A stretch of DNA of 13,365 bases, taken from the NCBI GenBank assembly GCA_027365715.1, contig DAHXLZ010000308.1, positions 1-13,365 of the forward strand, read 5' to 3'. This DNA comes from Methanomassiliicoccales archaeon. Lineage in GTDB: Archaea > Thermoplasmatota > Thermoplasmata > Sysuiplasmatales > Sysuiplasmataceae. Positions within the stretch are counted from its first letter, which is position 1; each line of letters starts with the position of its first letter. Positions 1 through 6,453 of the stretch are shown piece by piece. A model generated the notes under the pieces. That model saw nothing but the letters and a program-made list of their open reading frames with translations, searched no databases and was not told the DNA's origin. The translations under genes and the position numbers were made by a program.

Positions 1-971
1 ACATTACCCCTCAGCAGCGTGTCCATATCATCGACATGAGACATGACACGGGGTATCTTGTGCTTCGGAATCCCCTCCGGCGATATTGTAATGACTGCAG
101 ACTTCTGCAGTGCCATCTCCTCCTTAACGTCAACTTCAAAATGCCTTGTTTCCTTCTGTATGCTTGTCAGAAGGCCGAGCGAGTACTCGAAGAGGTTAGA
201 CAGCTGAGCGTCGCCCAGAACCGATTCATTTCTGCCGCAATTGACAGCCACTTCGTAATTGCTTCCGTATTCCAAGAGAAACCTGCCAACACCGGCGTCT
301 ATCGAATCCCTGAGCAAATGGACTCTGAAGGCGAGTTCCTCAACGTTTCCCTTTGCAAGCCTGGCGAGATTTGAAAATGCATTAATGAGATTTCCCACTG
401 TTTTTGACTGCGCAATTATATTGTCAATCAGGTGCCTGCTGACCTTTCCCTCAGTTCTGCCCAGGAGCTCTGAAAAGGTGAGTATCGCCTGGTTCAGGTC
501 ACCTATGTCGTGCTCCATTATCTTGTTGATTATTTCCAGATACTGGGCATACTCCTGTATCCTCTTCTCCAGTGCATCCCGTTCTGAGATTACTCTTGCA
601 CCGTTGCTGGCATCACGAATGGCATCGGGAAGAGAATTTCTGTAGCCCGGTTCCCTGAGAACGAGCTGGACAGTACCCCTTCCAAGGTGGCGAAGGTATT
701 TCGCCGGCTCGTCTGTTACCAGTACTGCAGGAACCGGGGAAGGTCCTTTGAGCAGTATGCCGAGAAATTCTTCCTCACTTTCCTGGAGGAACGGGAGTTC
801 CAGGACTGCGACAGTCCCGTAGTTCAGTGAATGCAGTGAAAGCATCAGAGAGAGAGGAGTTGAAGATGAAACCTGGAATCCGGGAATGGAGGAAAGTGCA
901 TCCCGATCTTCAGCATTATCGGACGCGCTTTCACTTACAACTACAACATTAACAGATTCCAGATGAATCAC
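1..971 (-). CDS. Histidine-kinase-like signalling protein, partial (3' end off the window)
   Basis: The frame is open for 323 codons from a GTG at 971 to the left edge. This start is chosen because GGAG (982-979) lies 7 bases upstream and a TATA-like element (1001-1010) lies about 35 bases upstream; an in-frame ATG at 1058 has no comparable signals. Residues about 6-120 resemble a receiver (REC) fold, with hydrophobic strands VNVVVV and GTVAVLELP, but the phosphoacceptor position appears to be Glu58 and the usual Thr/Lys switch residues are not evident. A helix at 128-150 leads to an H-box, IMEHDIGDLNQAI, with candidate His154, followed by the second DHp helix. Residues 250-323 should be the GHKL ATPase. 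The N-box region (DAQLSNLFEYSLGLL) lacks the conserved Asn, and the G1-like ISPEGIPKHKI lacks the usual Asp. No membrane segment is seen, so it is probably cytoplasmic. The kinase family call is fairly secure; loss of catalysis is inferred. Confidence 0.7.
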   Translation of the reverse strand, partial: MIHLESVNVVVVSESASDNAEDRDALSSIPGFQVSSSTPLSLMLSLHSLNYGTVAVLELPFLQESEEEFLGILLKGPSPVPAVLVTDEPAKYLRHLGRGTVQLVLREPGYRNSLPDAIRDASNGARVISERDALEKRIQEYAQYLEIINKIMEHDIGDLNQAILTFSELLGRTEGKVSRHLIDNIIAQSKTVGNLINAFSNLARLAKGNVEELAFRVHLLRDSIDAGVGRFLLEYGSNYEVAVNCGRNESVLGDAQLSNLFEYSLGLLTSIQKETRHFEVDVKEEMALQKSAVITISPEGIPKHKIPRVMSHVDDMDTLLRGN

Positions 972-978
972 TGTCCGT

Positions 979-1010
979 CTCCAAATGTATCCGGCGCGTC
1001 TCTTTATAAT
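979..1010 (-). promoter_or_regulatory. Promoter and ribosome-binding site of the kinase-like gene
   Basis: On the minus strand ATTATAAAGA (1010-1001) is a good archaeal TATA box. GGAG (982-979) lies 7 bases before the GTG at 971. The TATA-to-start distance allows only a very short leader. Together they favour 971 as the start. The call is based on consensus and spacing only. Confidence 0.5.
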
Positions 1011-1106
1011 TGTTTCTTCAAGGCTCCCAAGATGGAATTTCTTCACAGCCTCTGGCATGGCCCGGTCCTGGCAGGGTGGCGGCAAATCACAACGCACAGC
1101 ATGCCG

Positions 1107-2372
1107 TCAGCGCGGCTTCACCGTGGCGCCCGACGGTATACCGGGGTATTTGAGTCTGTAGAGAATGGAATATATGCCATGTTGCCCTCTGCTGCGATTC
1201 TCAGGTTCCTTGAGCCTGAGGAACAGGAATGATGTACCGAAACGACCGGCAACAATAATGCCATAAACAATCAGCAGCGACGCGCGCAGAGAATAGGAGG
1301 AAAGAAGGAACTGGAGCACATAGCCGCCGGTCAGCGCACCGACGAAATAAACCGCTCCATTGAAACCATTCATTATTGATATGTACTCCGCCCGGTTCTT
1401 TTCCGGAGCGATATCCATGAGATATGACATCATCACCACATTCTGAATGGCACCGGCTATCCCGCTGTAAAGTTCAAGGAATGCAAACTCATCAAATGTA
1501 TTGAACAGTGCGTAGAAGAGGGGGATTGCAGCAAGCATAAGCCTGTTCATGAATATCAGGGGCGTTCTGTCGACCCTGTCCACAACCCTCCCGATGAGGA
1601 ACTGTCCTGCTATTGTTGCCAAAAGAGCAATGCCTGTCAGAAAAGCTACTGTCGGCAGGTCGAAGTGCATTATTGTGACCATGGTTATTGGAAATATTGG
1701 CCATGCCATTGACCAGAAGAAACCCTGCACGTTCATCGCGATAAAATATCTGTAGAAATGGTCATGTCCCTTCATTTCATGGAAAGTCTGGCGGATACCG
1801 CTTGTCAGCCTGCTTTTATGCTCCTTCTCCTTCAGCAGTGTTACCAGCACTGCTGAAGCGACATACGACGCTGCTGCCGCAAAAAAAGGTATCTGTATTT
1901 CACTTCTGGCTGTGCCGTGGAGCAGGAATATCATGGCTCCAACCGCGCAGAGTGTTCCTATGGAGCCGACATTATTCAGGGTGGCGAGGAAGTGACCCCT
2001 CCTGTTTGAGGCCGTGATATCGGCAATCAGAGAAAACCAGTTTACTGTAATCATCGCCGAGACGAGAGAGAGGACTGCGTAAGTCACAATGAGTTCAACA
2101 GGCGTTGATACTATGGCCATCATCAGCCAGAGCACTGCCAGTGCGATGCTGCCGGCGAACAGGAAAGGCTTTCTGCGCCCGAACCTGTCGCTGATTCTTC
2201 CCCAGAGAAGCTGTCCAGAGTTGGCGATTGAATTTGCAGAAGATTGCAGCCATCCCATTTCTGCCGCGGATGCGCCAATGATTACACCGTAGACACCCAC
2301 GAACATTGAAGCGGCCGTTGCTCCGAGCGAAATTGCAAGTGTCCTGATCGCAAGGATGACGTCATTTTTCAT
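1107..2372 (-). CDS. Major facilitator superfamily transporter
   Basis: About 421 residues, with roughly twelve hydrophobic segments in two six-helix halves, as in MFS secondary transporters of the inner membrane. The loop between helices 2 and 3 carries motif A (GRISDRFGRRK, about residues 58-68). The second half has the matching GRVVDRVDRT. The substrate cannot be read from sequence; drug/proton antiport or small organic solutes are typical. The ATG at 2372 is preferred over a GTG at 2405 because the protein then opens with a short basic N-terminus (MKNDVILAIR) and a TATA-like ATTTTTAAGA near 2418-2427 would place transcription start about 25 bases upstream of the ATG. It stands 136 bases upstream of the kinase-like gene on the same strand, each with its own promoter signal. 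The family assignment is secure and the function is open. Confidence 0.85.
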   Translation of the reverse strand: MKNDVILAIRTLAISLGATAASMFVGVYGVIIGASAAEMGWLQSSANSIANSGQLLWGRISDRFGRRKPFLFAGSIALAVLWLMMAIVSTPVELIVTYAVLSLVSAMITVNWFSLIADITASNRRGHFLATLNNVGSIGTLCAVGAMIFLLHGTARSEIQIPFFAAAASYVASAVLVTLLKEKEHKSRLTSGIRQTFHEMKGHDHFYRYFIAMNVQGFFWSMAWPIFPITMVTIMHFDLPTVAFLTGIALLATIAGQFLIGRVVDRVDRTPLIFMNRLMLAAIPLFYALFNTFDEFAFLELYSGIAGAIQNVVMMSYLMDIAPEKNRAEYISIMNGFNGAVYFVGALTGGYVLQFLLSSYSLRASLLIVYGIIVAGRFGTSFLFLRLKEPENRSRGQHGIYSILYRLKYPGIPSGATVKPR

Positions 2373-2497
2373 CAGAATGCTGCCCTGTTTATGGTTCAGA
2401 TGCACACGCGCCTGCTTCTTAAAAATTGTGTTTCCACTGCAAAATCAGATACGGGGTGTGGAAGCTGCGCCGGCGCGGACAAAACAGATTGCTGTGT

Positions 2498-3052
2498 TTA
2501 CCCTATCACGATAAATGCCATCACAAATATTATCGCTATCTGGAAGATGCTCTGACTTCCCGCTATGTAGACATTCCTCATTCCAATCCTGACAACTCTG
2601 GCTATGTCTGGTTCAGACTTCCTGAGTTCCCGGAGTATAATGATTTCTGATGGAAGGAGTATAGCGAATCCCTGAATCGAGAGTATTGAAACTATCGCGA
2701 GTGCGGCAATAATCAGAGGGGAAGAGAAACTCAGATGCTCCCTCATAACCAGCAAAATCCCTGCGGTTACGGTGACGAACGAAAGCGAAGGCATCATGAA
2801 GAGCATAACCGGAACGAGCTTTCTGATAATCTGCGCTCTGGTTTCTTCCGGAACGGCTTTCAGTATTCTCGACATGACCACACCCATGAAAACATCAATA
2901 CCTGTCCAGAGTGCGCCAGACAGCACGTGCACATAGTTGAGGAAAAGGAGGCTGCCGCTGATCACAGCCAGCAGCAGGGCAATAACTGGAACAATGAGGG
3001 TGAGCATCGAATGCACAGACAGAAAGCTTTCAGACCCGCCGCCGCGCGACAT
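2498..3052 (-). CDS. Five-helix integral membrane protein, unknown function
   Basis: 184 residues with hydrophobic segments at about 17-38, 41-61, 79-103, 111-133 and 162-183. Basic loops (SRILKAVPEETRAQIIRK and RELRKSEPDIARVVR) suggest their placement on the cytoplasmic side. The segment NYVHVLSGALWTGIDVF, with a His inside helix 2, resembles the first helix of small haem- or copper-related membrane families (CopD/DUF2269-like, where HxxxGxxW-type helices occur), but only one membrane His is obvious, so haem binding is speculative. The ATG at 3052 has no clear Shine-Dalgarno sequence; a TATA-like AGATAAAAATA lies about 30 bases upstream, so the message is probably leaderless or nearly so. 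The gene follows the HypE-like gene on the same strand with a 73-base gap containing its own promoter. The coding call is firm; no function is claimed. Confidence 0.75.
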   Translation of the reverse strand: MSRGGGSESFLSVHSMLTLIVPVIALLLAVISGSLLFLNYVHVLSGALWTGIDVFMGVVMSRILKAVPEETRAQIIRKLVPVMLFMMPSLSFVTVTAGILLVMREHLSFSSPLIIAALAIVSILSIQGFAILLPSEIIILRELRKSEPDIARVVRIGMRNVYIAGSQSIFQIAIIFVMAFIVIG

Positions 3053-3073
3053 ATGGGCTGTGAGAACGACTGG

Positions 3074-3098
3074 CAGATATTTTTATCTTGCCAGATAA
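3074..3098 (-). promoter_or_regulatory. TATA region with inverted repeat upstream of the membrane protein gene
   Basis: A perfect 6-base inverted repeat with a 4-base centre, TTATCT-TGCC-AGATAA (plus strand 3083-3098), overlaps the upstream side of the AT-rich TATA-like element (about 3076-3088). Its position is typical of a regulator-binding operator. The same stretch also follows the stop of the HypE-like gene. Operator function is inference. Confidence 0.4.
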
Positions 3099-3125
3099 GG
3101 CGACGCAGGACGACTGTATTGCGCA

Positions 3126-4196
3126 TCAGGCAGGTCCCTGGCGAAGCAGTCTGCCCATTCTCGATGTTTTCGCGACAAGGTATCCGTCGGTGAGAGGCTC
3201 GTCAACCACCCGCAGCCTGCCGTCAGGAGCAATCTCGGAAACTCTGTTCCTGCTCTTCGTGACTGTACCGCAAATACAGCTGGTGATACCGGCACGGGAG
3301 AGTTTTCTCACGACTTTGGCCGCGCTCTCCTCTTCGGCGGTAATGAGCAGTGTTCCCTCGCTGCTGCTTTCAAGCGGGTCGAAGCCGAACAAATCCGCAA
3401 TCTGCTTTACAACCGGCTCAATTACGATGTCCCGACTCACGATTGTGAAAGAGAGACCGGACGCCCTGGAAAGTTCGTGGAGAGCGCCGTAGATGCCCCG
3501 TTCGCTGGCATCATGCATGGCACTGATGCCATGAACACCCGATGCCACAACTGCATCCGCGACTGGGGAAAGCATGTGGAGCCTGCTCTGCAATCCGCGA
3601 ACCGCATCCTCACCCAGGTGACGGATCAGTCCCTGTCTGAACTCACATGCAAGGAGTATTGCCGTTTCCATGGCAGGCGATTTAGTCATGATGAGTCTGT
3701 CACCATTCCTCATTCCCGAGGGGAGGACGAGCCTTTCCCTCCTGCCCACTGCCATTGAAGTTCCCGCTCCAATTACTGGAGTGGCGCATCCATCGTATCT
3801 GCCCGTATGACCGGTGACGACGGAGATTCCGAGTGCCTTTGCCTCGTTGTGGAATGAACGGCTCATTGAGACGAATGTGGAATCATCCAGTTCAGGCGGA
3901 AGATTCCAGCTGAGAGCCAGATGAGATGGTGCAAGCCCAGAAAGTGCAACGTCCGAGACAAGCACATGAAAGGCGAACCAGGAGGCGTCTTCAAGTGCCA
4001 TAAACTGGTTGATGTAGATAGGGTCTGTGCTTATTGCCATTACCCGTCCTCCGCCGATGTTTATAACTCCGACGTCACTTCCGAACATCGGGCCGAGCAG
4101 GACGTCACGTCGTGCGCTGCCTGTAAGTCTGGATATTGATCTGAAAAGCCTGTAATCCGCCTTCCCCTGCCTGTTCGTTGCCTGTCCGGCCGTCAC
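3126..4196 (-). CDS. HypE/PurM-fold (AIR-synthase-related) protein
   Basis: 356 residues, resembling the HypE/SelD/ThiL/PurM superfamily of ATP-binding dimeric enzymes. An N-terminal A domain carries the acidic GSDVG (39-43), ISTDPI (55-60) and LVSDVALSG (79-87). GHTGRYDGCATP (129-140) follows, and the C-terminal domain has the HypE-like MHDASERGIYGALHE (227-241). True HypE ends in a short tail with a Cys that is carbamoylated and dehydrated to carry cyanide; here the tail is MGRLLRQGPA with no Cys, and no hydrogenase gene is nearby, so it is a HypE paralogue of unknown substrate. The GTG at 4196 is chosen because CAGGAG (4211-4206) sits upstream at useful spacing; a TTG at 4214 is the longer alternative. 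It is transcribed divergently from the gene at 4295. The family is fairly sure; the reaction is unknown. Confidence 0.75.
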   Translation of the reverse strand: MTAGQATNRQGKADYRLFRSISRLTGSARRDVLLGPMFGSDVGVINIGGGRVMAISTDPIYINQFMALEDASWFAFHVLVSDVALSGLAPSHLALSWNLPPELDDSTFVSMSRSFHNEAKALGISVVTGHTGRYDGCATPVIGAGTSMAVGRRERLVLPSGMRNGDRLIMTKSPAMETAILLACEFRQGLIRHLGEDAVRGLQSRLHMLSPVADAVVASGVHGISAMHDASERGIYGALHELSRASGLSFTIVSRDIVIEPVVKQIADLFGFDPLESSSEGTLLITAEEESAAKVVRKLSRAGITSCICGTVTKSRNRVSEIAPDGRLRVVDEPLTDGYLVAKTSRMGRLLRQGPA

Positions 4197-4224
4197 CTGA
4201 AACCACTCCTGCAATTGTCCGCGA

Positions 4225-4249
4225 CGCTAATGCAGTTACGGATTTAACC
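4225..4249 (-). promoter_or_regulatory. Promoter of the HypE-like gene with a downstream box shared with the metE promoter
   Basis: On the minus strand the TATA-like GGTTAAATCC (4249-4240) is followed immediately by GTAACTGCATTAGCG (4239-4225). The same box with 13 of 15 identical bases follows the TATA-like element of the metE operon (8653-8639). Expected transcription start is about 4219, so the box lies between TATA and start, a common site for archaeal repressors. Binding is inferred. Confidence 0.45.
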
Positions 4250-4262
4250 TTCATCACATATG

Positions 4263-4294
4263 TTTTTTAAGAGAAAGGTCAATCGCATCGTATA
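4263..4294 (+). promoter_or_regulatory. Promoter of the 214-residue gene, leaderless
   Basis: TTTTTTAAGA (4263-4272) is centred about 27 bases before the ATG at 4295 and no Shine-Dalgarno sequence is present. This is the usual geometry for a leaderless archaeal transcript. Confidence 0.5.
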
Positions 4295-4939
4295 ATGAAG
4301 AAGAATGTGTCATCAGAGCTTGCGTTCCACATAAAAGCAACCAGAACCGGCGACATTCCTCTTGAAGTTTACGACTCGCTCTATTATTCCGGAAGGTTCG
4401 AACCAATATACAGGATTCAGGGAGACATGGTTCTTGGAGCATACTATAAGTCTCCGGGCAGCAGAGAAGGCAATCTGAGAAAGATAGGCAGGAGGATACT
4501 CAGGGAGTTGACAATAGACTTCAAGGAGAAACCTTACGGAAAAGAAGTGAGGATTGAAAACCTGATGCCTGTTTTTGAGGAAGAAGCATCATTTTACCGC
4601 GATCCCAGAGTAAGAATCTCGTGCAAATCCATTCTGAATGCGGTTACGGCCGGCGCATCAATAGCAGAACAGGTTAAATTACTGGCAGAGGCAGAGCAGG
4701 TCCTCCTGCAAATACACGGGCTGAACAGAATGGAGGAAGCTCGCATTTCTCTGACTTTACACGAAAGCGCCTTCGATGTTACGATGGTGAAAAGCCTGGA
4801 TGAAAAACTGAAGGAGCGTTCCATCACATGTTCAGTGGCTAAGCGGACATGGAGTCTGAACTTCACCAGGAGCCAGATTGACGATTTAATTGTCCCCGAA
4901 ATAGTGAACGTTCTTTCCAATATGACCGTTCAGGGTTGA
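4295..4939 (+). CDS. Conserved-looking hypothetical protein, 214 residues
   Basis: I do not recognise this protein. It is soluble in appearance: no signal peptide, no membrane helices, no paired cysteines for a zinc ribbon. The N-terminal third mixes charged and aromatic residues (VYDSLYYSGRFEPIYRI) and is followed by a basic helix-like stretch (REGNLRKIGRRILREL). The middle is probably helical and leucine-rich (EQVKLLAEAEQVLLQIHGL). The C-terminal part alternates like strand-helix-strand. The start is supported by a TATA box about 27 bases upstream. Its stop region overlaps the end of the convergent SDR gene by 10 bases. It shares a divergent promoter region with the HypE-like gene, which hints at joint regulation but proves nothing. 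Coding potential is well supported because the opposite-strand frames are short and this one has clean promoter geometry. Confidence 0.7.
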   Translation: MKKNVSSELAFHIKATRTGDIPLEVYDSLYYSGRFEPIYRIQGDMVLGAYYKSPGSREGNLRKIGRRILRELTIDFKEKPYGKEVRIENLMPVFEEEASFYRDPRVRISCKSILNAVTAGASIAEQVKLLAEAEQVLLQIHGLNRMEEARISLTLHESAFDVTMVKSLDEKLKERSITCSVAKRTWSLNFTRSQIDDLIVPEIVNVLSNMTVQG

Positions 4940-5838
4940 ACTGCACCCGGATTCCCGACGATGCTGCCAGTGTCAGGGAGCTTAATTTCGAGTTCAGAAA
5001 CATGTGCAGTGTTGCCGCCGTATCTGCCTGCAGAGAGCTCAACCTGTACATCGGTCTCCCAGTGGTTGTATGCCGTTCCAGGTCTGGATTGTCCTGCTGT
5101 CCTGCCTATCTCCTTTCTGCTCATCTGACTGTCCATGACGACCTCATATGTTCTGTTGGCCGACTGATCGGTCTTCAGAACCCTCGCGATAGTTTCCGAG
5201 AGCAATTTCATTGGTGTAACATAAAGGCGTGCTGTTCCCTTTCTGCTTAAAAAAGAGGCAATGCCGGAAGAACCGATATGTCTCAAAACACTGTCGTTCT
5301 TGCCGTCCAGCAGAATGCCGGATCTTAGCAGTGTGAAGGATGCGCCACTGTTCATGGCAGATACTTCCATATGCATGCTCGCAGCTGCCCAGCGTGACTC
5401 TTCCGAATCGGATAAATTAACGGAGCTTATGCCTACATAGCGGCCCAGATGCTTCGAAGCACACCGGGTGATCAATATGTTGGAGAGCCTTTCAAACGCT
5501 TCCAGATTGTCGGATGGAACGCTTCCTGTGTTCAGCGGAGATACTGCATTGACTACATACCTGACACCATCAAATGCCGATTCCGGTATGTCACCGTTCC
5601 ATGGGTCACAATAGGAAAACTCCACGCCCGGCTTCCGGTCAATCTTATCCTCGTCCTCTACTCGTATCAGGCACCTGATGTTAAATTCAGATCTCAGCAG
5701 TTCATAGAAAAGGCTGCCGCCCAGGATGCCTTCGGCACCTGCGACAAGAACCAGATCTGGCGGCTTGATTACCTTGCTGCCGAGCAACTGTGGAACGCCG
5801 CACTCCGCCATCGGAGGGCCAGCGGGATGACCGCCCAT
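4930..5838 (-). CDS. Atypical short-chain dehydrogenase/NmrA-type NAD(P)-binding protein
   Basis: 302 residues from the ATG at 5838, chosen because GGGAG (5850-5846) lies 7 bases upstream; an ATG at 5877 in the same frame has no ribosome site. The N-terminal Rossmann fold has LVLVAGAEGILGGSLFYELL, a GxxGxxG dinucleotide-binding loop, and CLIRVEDEDK at the second strand, where basic residues favour NADP. FDGVRYVVNAVSPLN corresponds to the usual D-V-V-x-x-A-x strand. RYVGISSVNLSD holds the Ser strand. The YxxxK position reads ASMHMEVSAMNSG followed by FTLLRSGILLDG, so the catalytic Tyr and Lys appear absent, as in NmrA/NDUFA9-type members that bind nucleotide without classical dehydrogenase activity. 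Function is not assignable. The 3' end overlaps the convergent 214-residue gene by 10 bases. Confidence 0.75.
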   Translation of the reverse strand: MGGHPAGPPMAECGVPQLLGSKVIKPPDLVLVAGAEGILGGSLFYELLRSEFNIRCLIRVEDEDKIDRKPGVEFSYCDPWNGDIPESAFDGVRYVVNAVSPLNTGSVPSDNLEAFERLSNILITRCASKHLGRYVGISSVNLSDSEESRWAAASMHMEVSAMNSGASFTLLRSGILLDGKNDSVLRHIGSSGIASFLSRKGTARLYVTPMKLLSETIARVLKTDQSANRTYEVVMDSQMSRKEIGRTAGQSRPGTAYNHWETDVQVELSAGRYGGNTAHVSELEIKLPDTGSIVGNPGAVQP

Positions 5839-5845
5839 TAAATTA

Positions 5846-5883
5846 TCTCCCTGATAAGATTCATACCCTGATAACATATAAGT
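5846..5883 (-). promoter_or_regulatory. Promoter and ribosome-binding site of the SDR gene
   Basis: The minus strand reads CTTATATGTT (5883-5874), TATA-like, with transcription expected near 5852, then GGGAG (5850-5846) and the ATG at 5838. An A/T run slightly upstream (about 5884-5894) is an alternative TATA. The spacing decides the shorter start over the ATG at 5877. Confidence 0.45.
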
Positions 5884-5934
5884 AATTTTTTTAACTCCAT
5901 GCGCAACAGCCGCCGTAGCATTTAGATGACCGGA

Positions 5935-6160
5935 TTCTGAAAGTGGCTCACTGCTTCCAACTCAGTTCAACAAACATGATAGAAGAATATCCACCGGTTG
6001 GTGACAGGCGGGAAACGATTCCCGGCGGCGACAGCATCGAGGCGGGCGTATTCTCTCCGGCGTTGTCAGGGGCGCTGAAAAGTTGAGTGAGTTGAAACAA
6101 CTGCGCACAGAACGCGGTCCGGATGAGTTGTTCATGCAGGTGGATGATGAGGAAAAATGA
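5935..6160 (+). pseudogene. Possible decayed C-terminal end of an ABC-transporter ATPase
   Basis: This stretch has no intact gene. One frame reads LSSTNMIEEYPPVGDR (about 5961-6008), reminiscent of the H-loop region of ABC ATPases (STHMIEEAERIGDR in the family). A second frame, open from about 6035 to the TGA at 6158-6160, reads HRGGRILSGVVRG then AEKLSELKQLR and DELFMQVDDEEK, which resembles the usual ABC-2/CcmA C-terminus (xxHRGRIxxxG...LExxFLxL). At least one frameshift would be needed to join them. The last codon overlaps the ATG of the next gene as ATGA, the arrangement of an operon partner. The similarity is from memory of the family pattern and is weak; a small unrelated ORF is the alternative. 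Confidence 0.3.
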
Positions 6161-6438
6161 TAGCGGTCAGCGAGCATCACGTTTTAAATTCAGACATAAG
6201 AATAGTCTATCCGGACTTAGTGCATGAGTTCATACACATCTTTCAGCTGCATGACGGCCGGGAACTTTTTGACAGGAAGTTAAGTTACGCTGTTCATCCG
6301 GCTGAACTGGAAGCGTATGAGCTTACGGCGAGAGGGGGAAGAACGATAGGAATGACAGAAAGGGAACTCTCTGACTACCTGAAGGTCGATTGGACCAGCG
6401 AATGGCGCACAGGAAACTCGCCAGTTAAGCCGGCGTAA
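6157..6438 (+). CDS. Minimal HExxH zincin-like protein, 93 residues
   Basis: The ATG at 6157 has GAGGA directly upstream and overlaps the TGA of the preceding frame (ATGA), implying translational coupling. Residues 21-29 read LVHEFIHIF: H23-E24-x-x-H27 is the zinc-binding and catalytic motif of zincin metallopeptidases. HPAELEAYE follows about 23-25 residues later, giving Glu50 or Glu52 as the third ligand, as in gluzincins with the E-x-x-A-Y pattern. The rest (MTERELSDYLKVDW) is a helix-turn. There is no signal peptide or membrane helix. At 93 residues it is shorter than most metallopeptidases, so it may be a minimal domain, a truncated gene or an inactive relic. The substrate is unknown. 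The motif is directly visible; peptidase activity is inferred. Confidence 0.6.
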   Translation: MIAVSEHHVLNSDIRIVYPDLVHEFIHIFQLHDGRELFDRKLSYAVHPAELEAYELTARGGRTIGMTERELSDYLKVDWTSEWRTGNSPVKPA

Positions 6439-6453
6439 CATTCTAAATCGAAC

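Noticed and set aside
2468..2477. GCGCCGGCGC palindrome downstream of the membrane protein gene
   Set aside because: A 10-base GC palindrome without a T-tract; too little to call a terminator.
5962..6180. Minus-strand 72-codon frame with several Cys and Ser
   Set aside because: It is the complement of the ABC-like trace and the start of the zincin gene, with no upstream signals.
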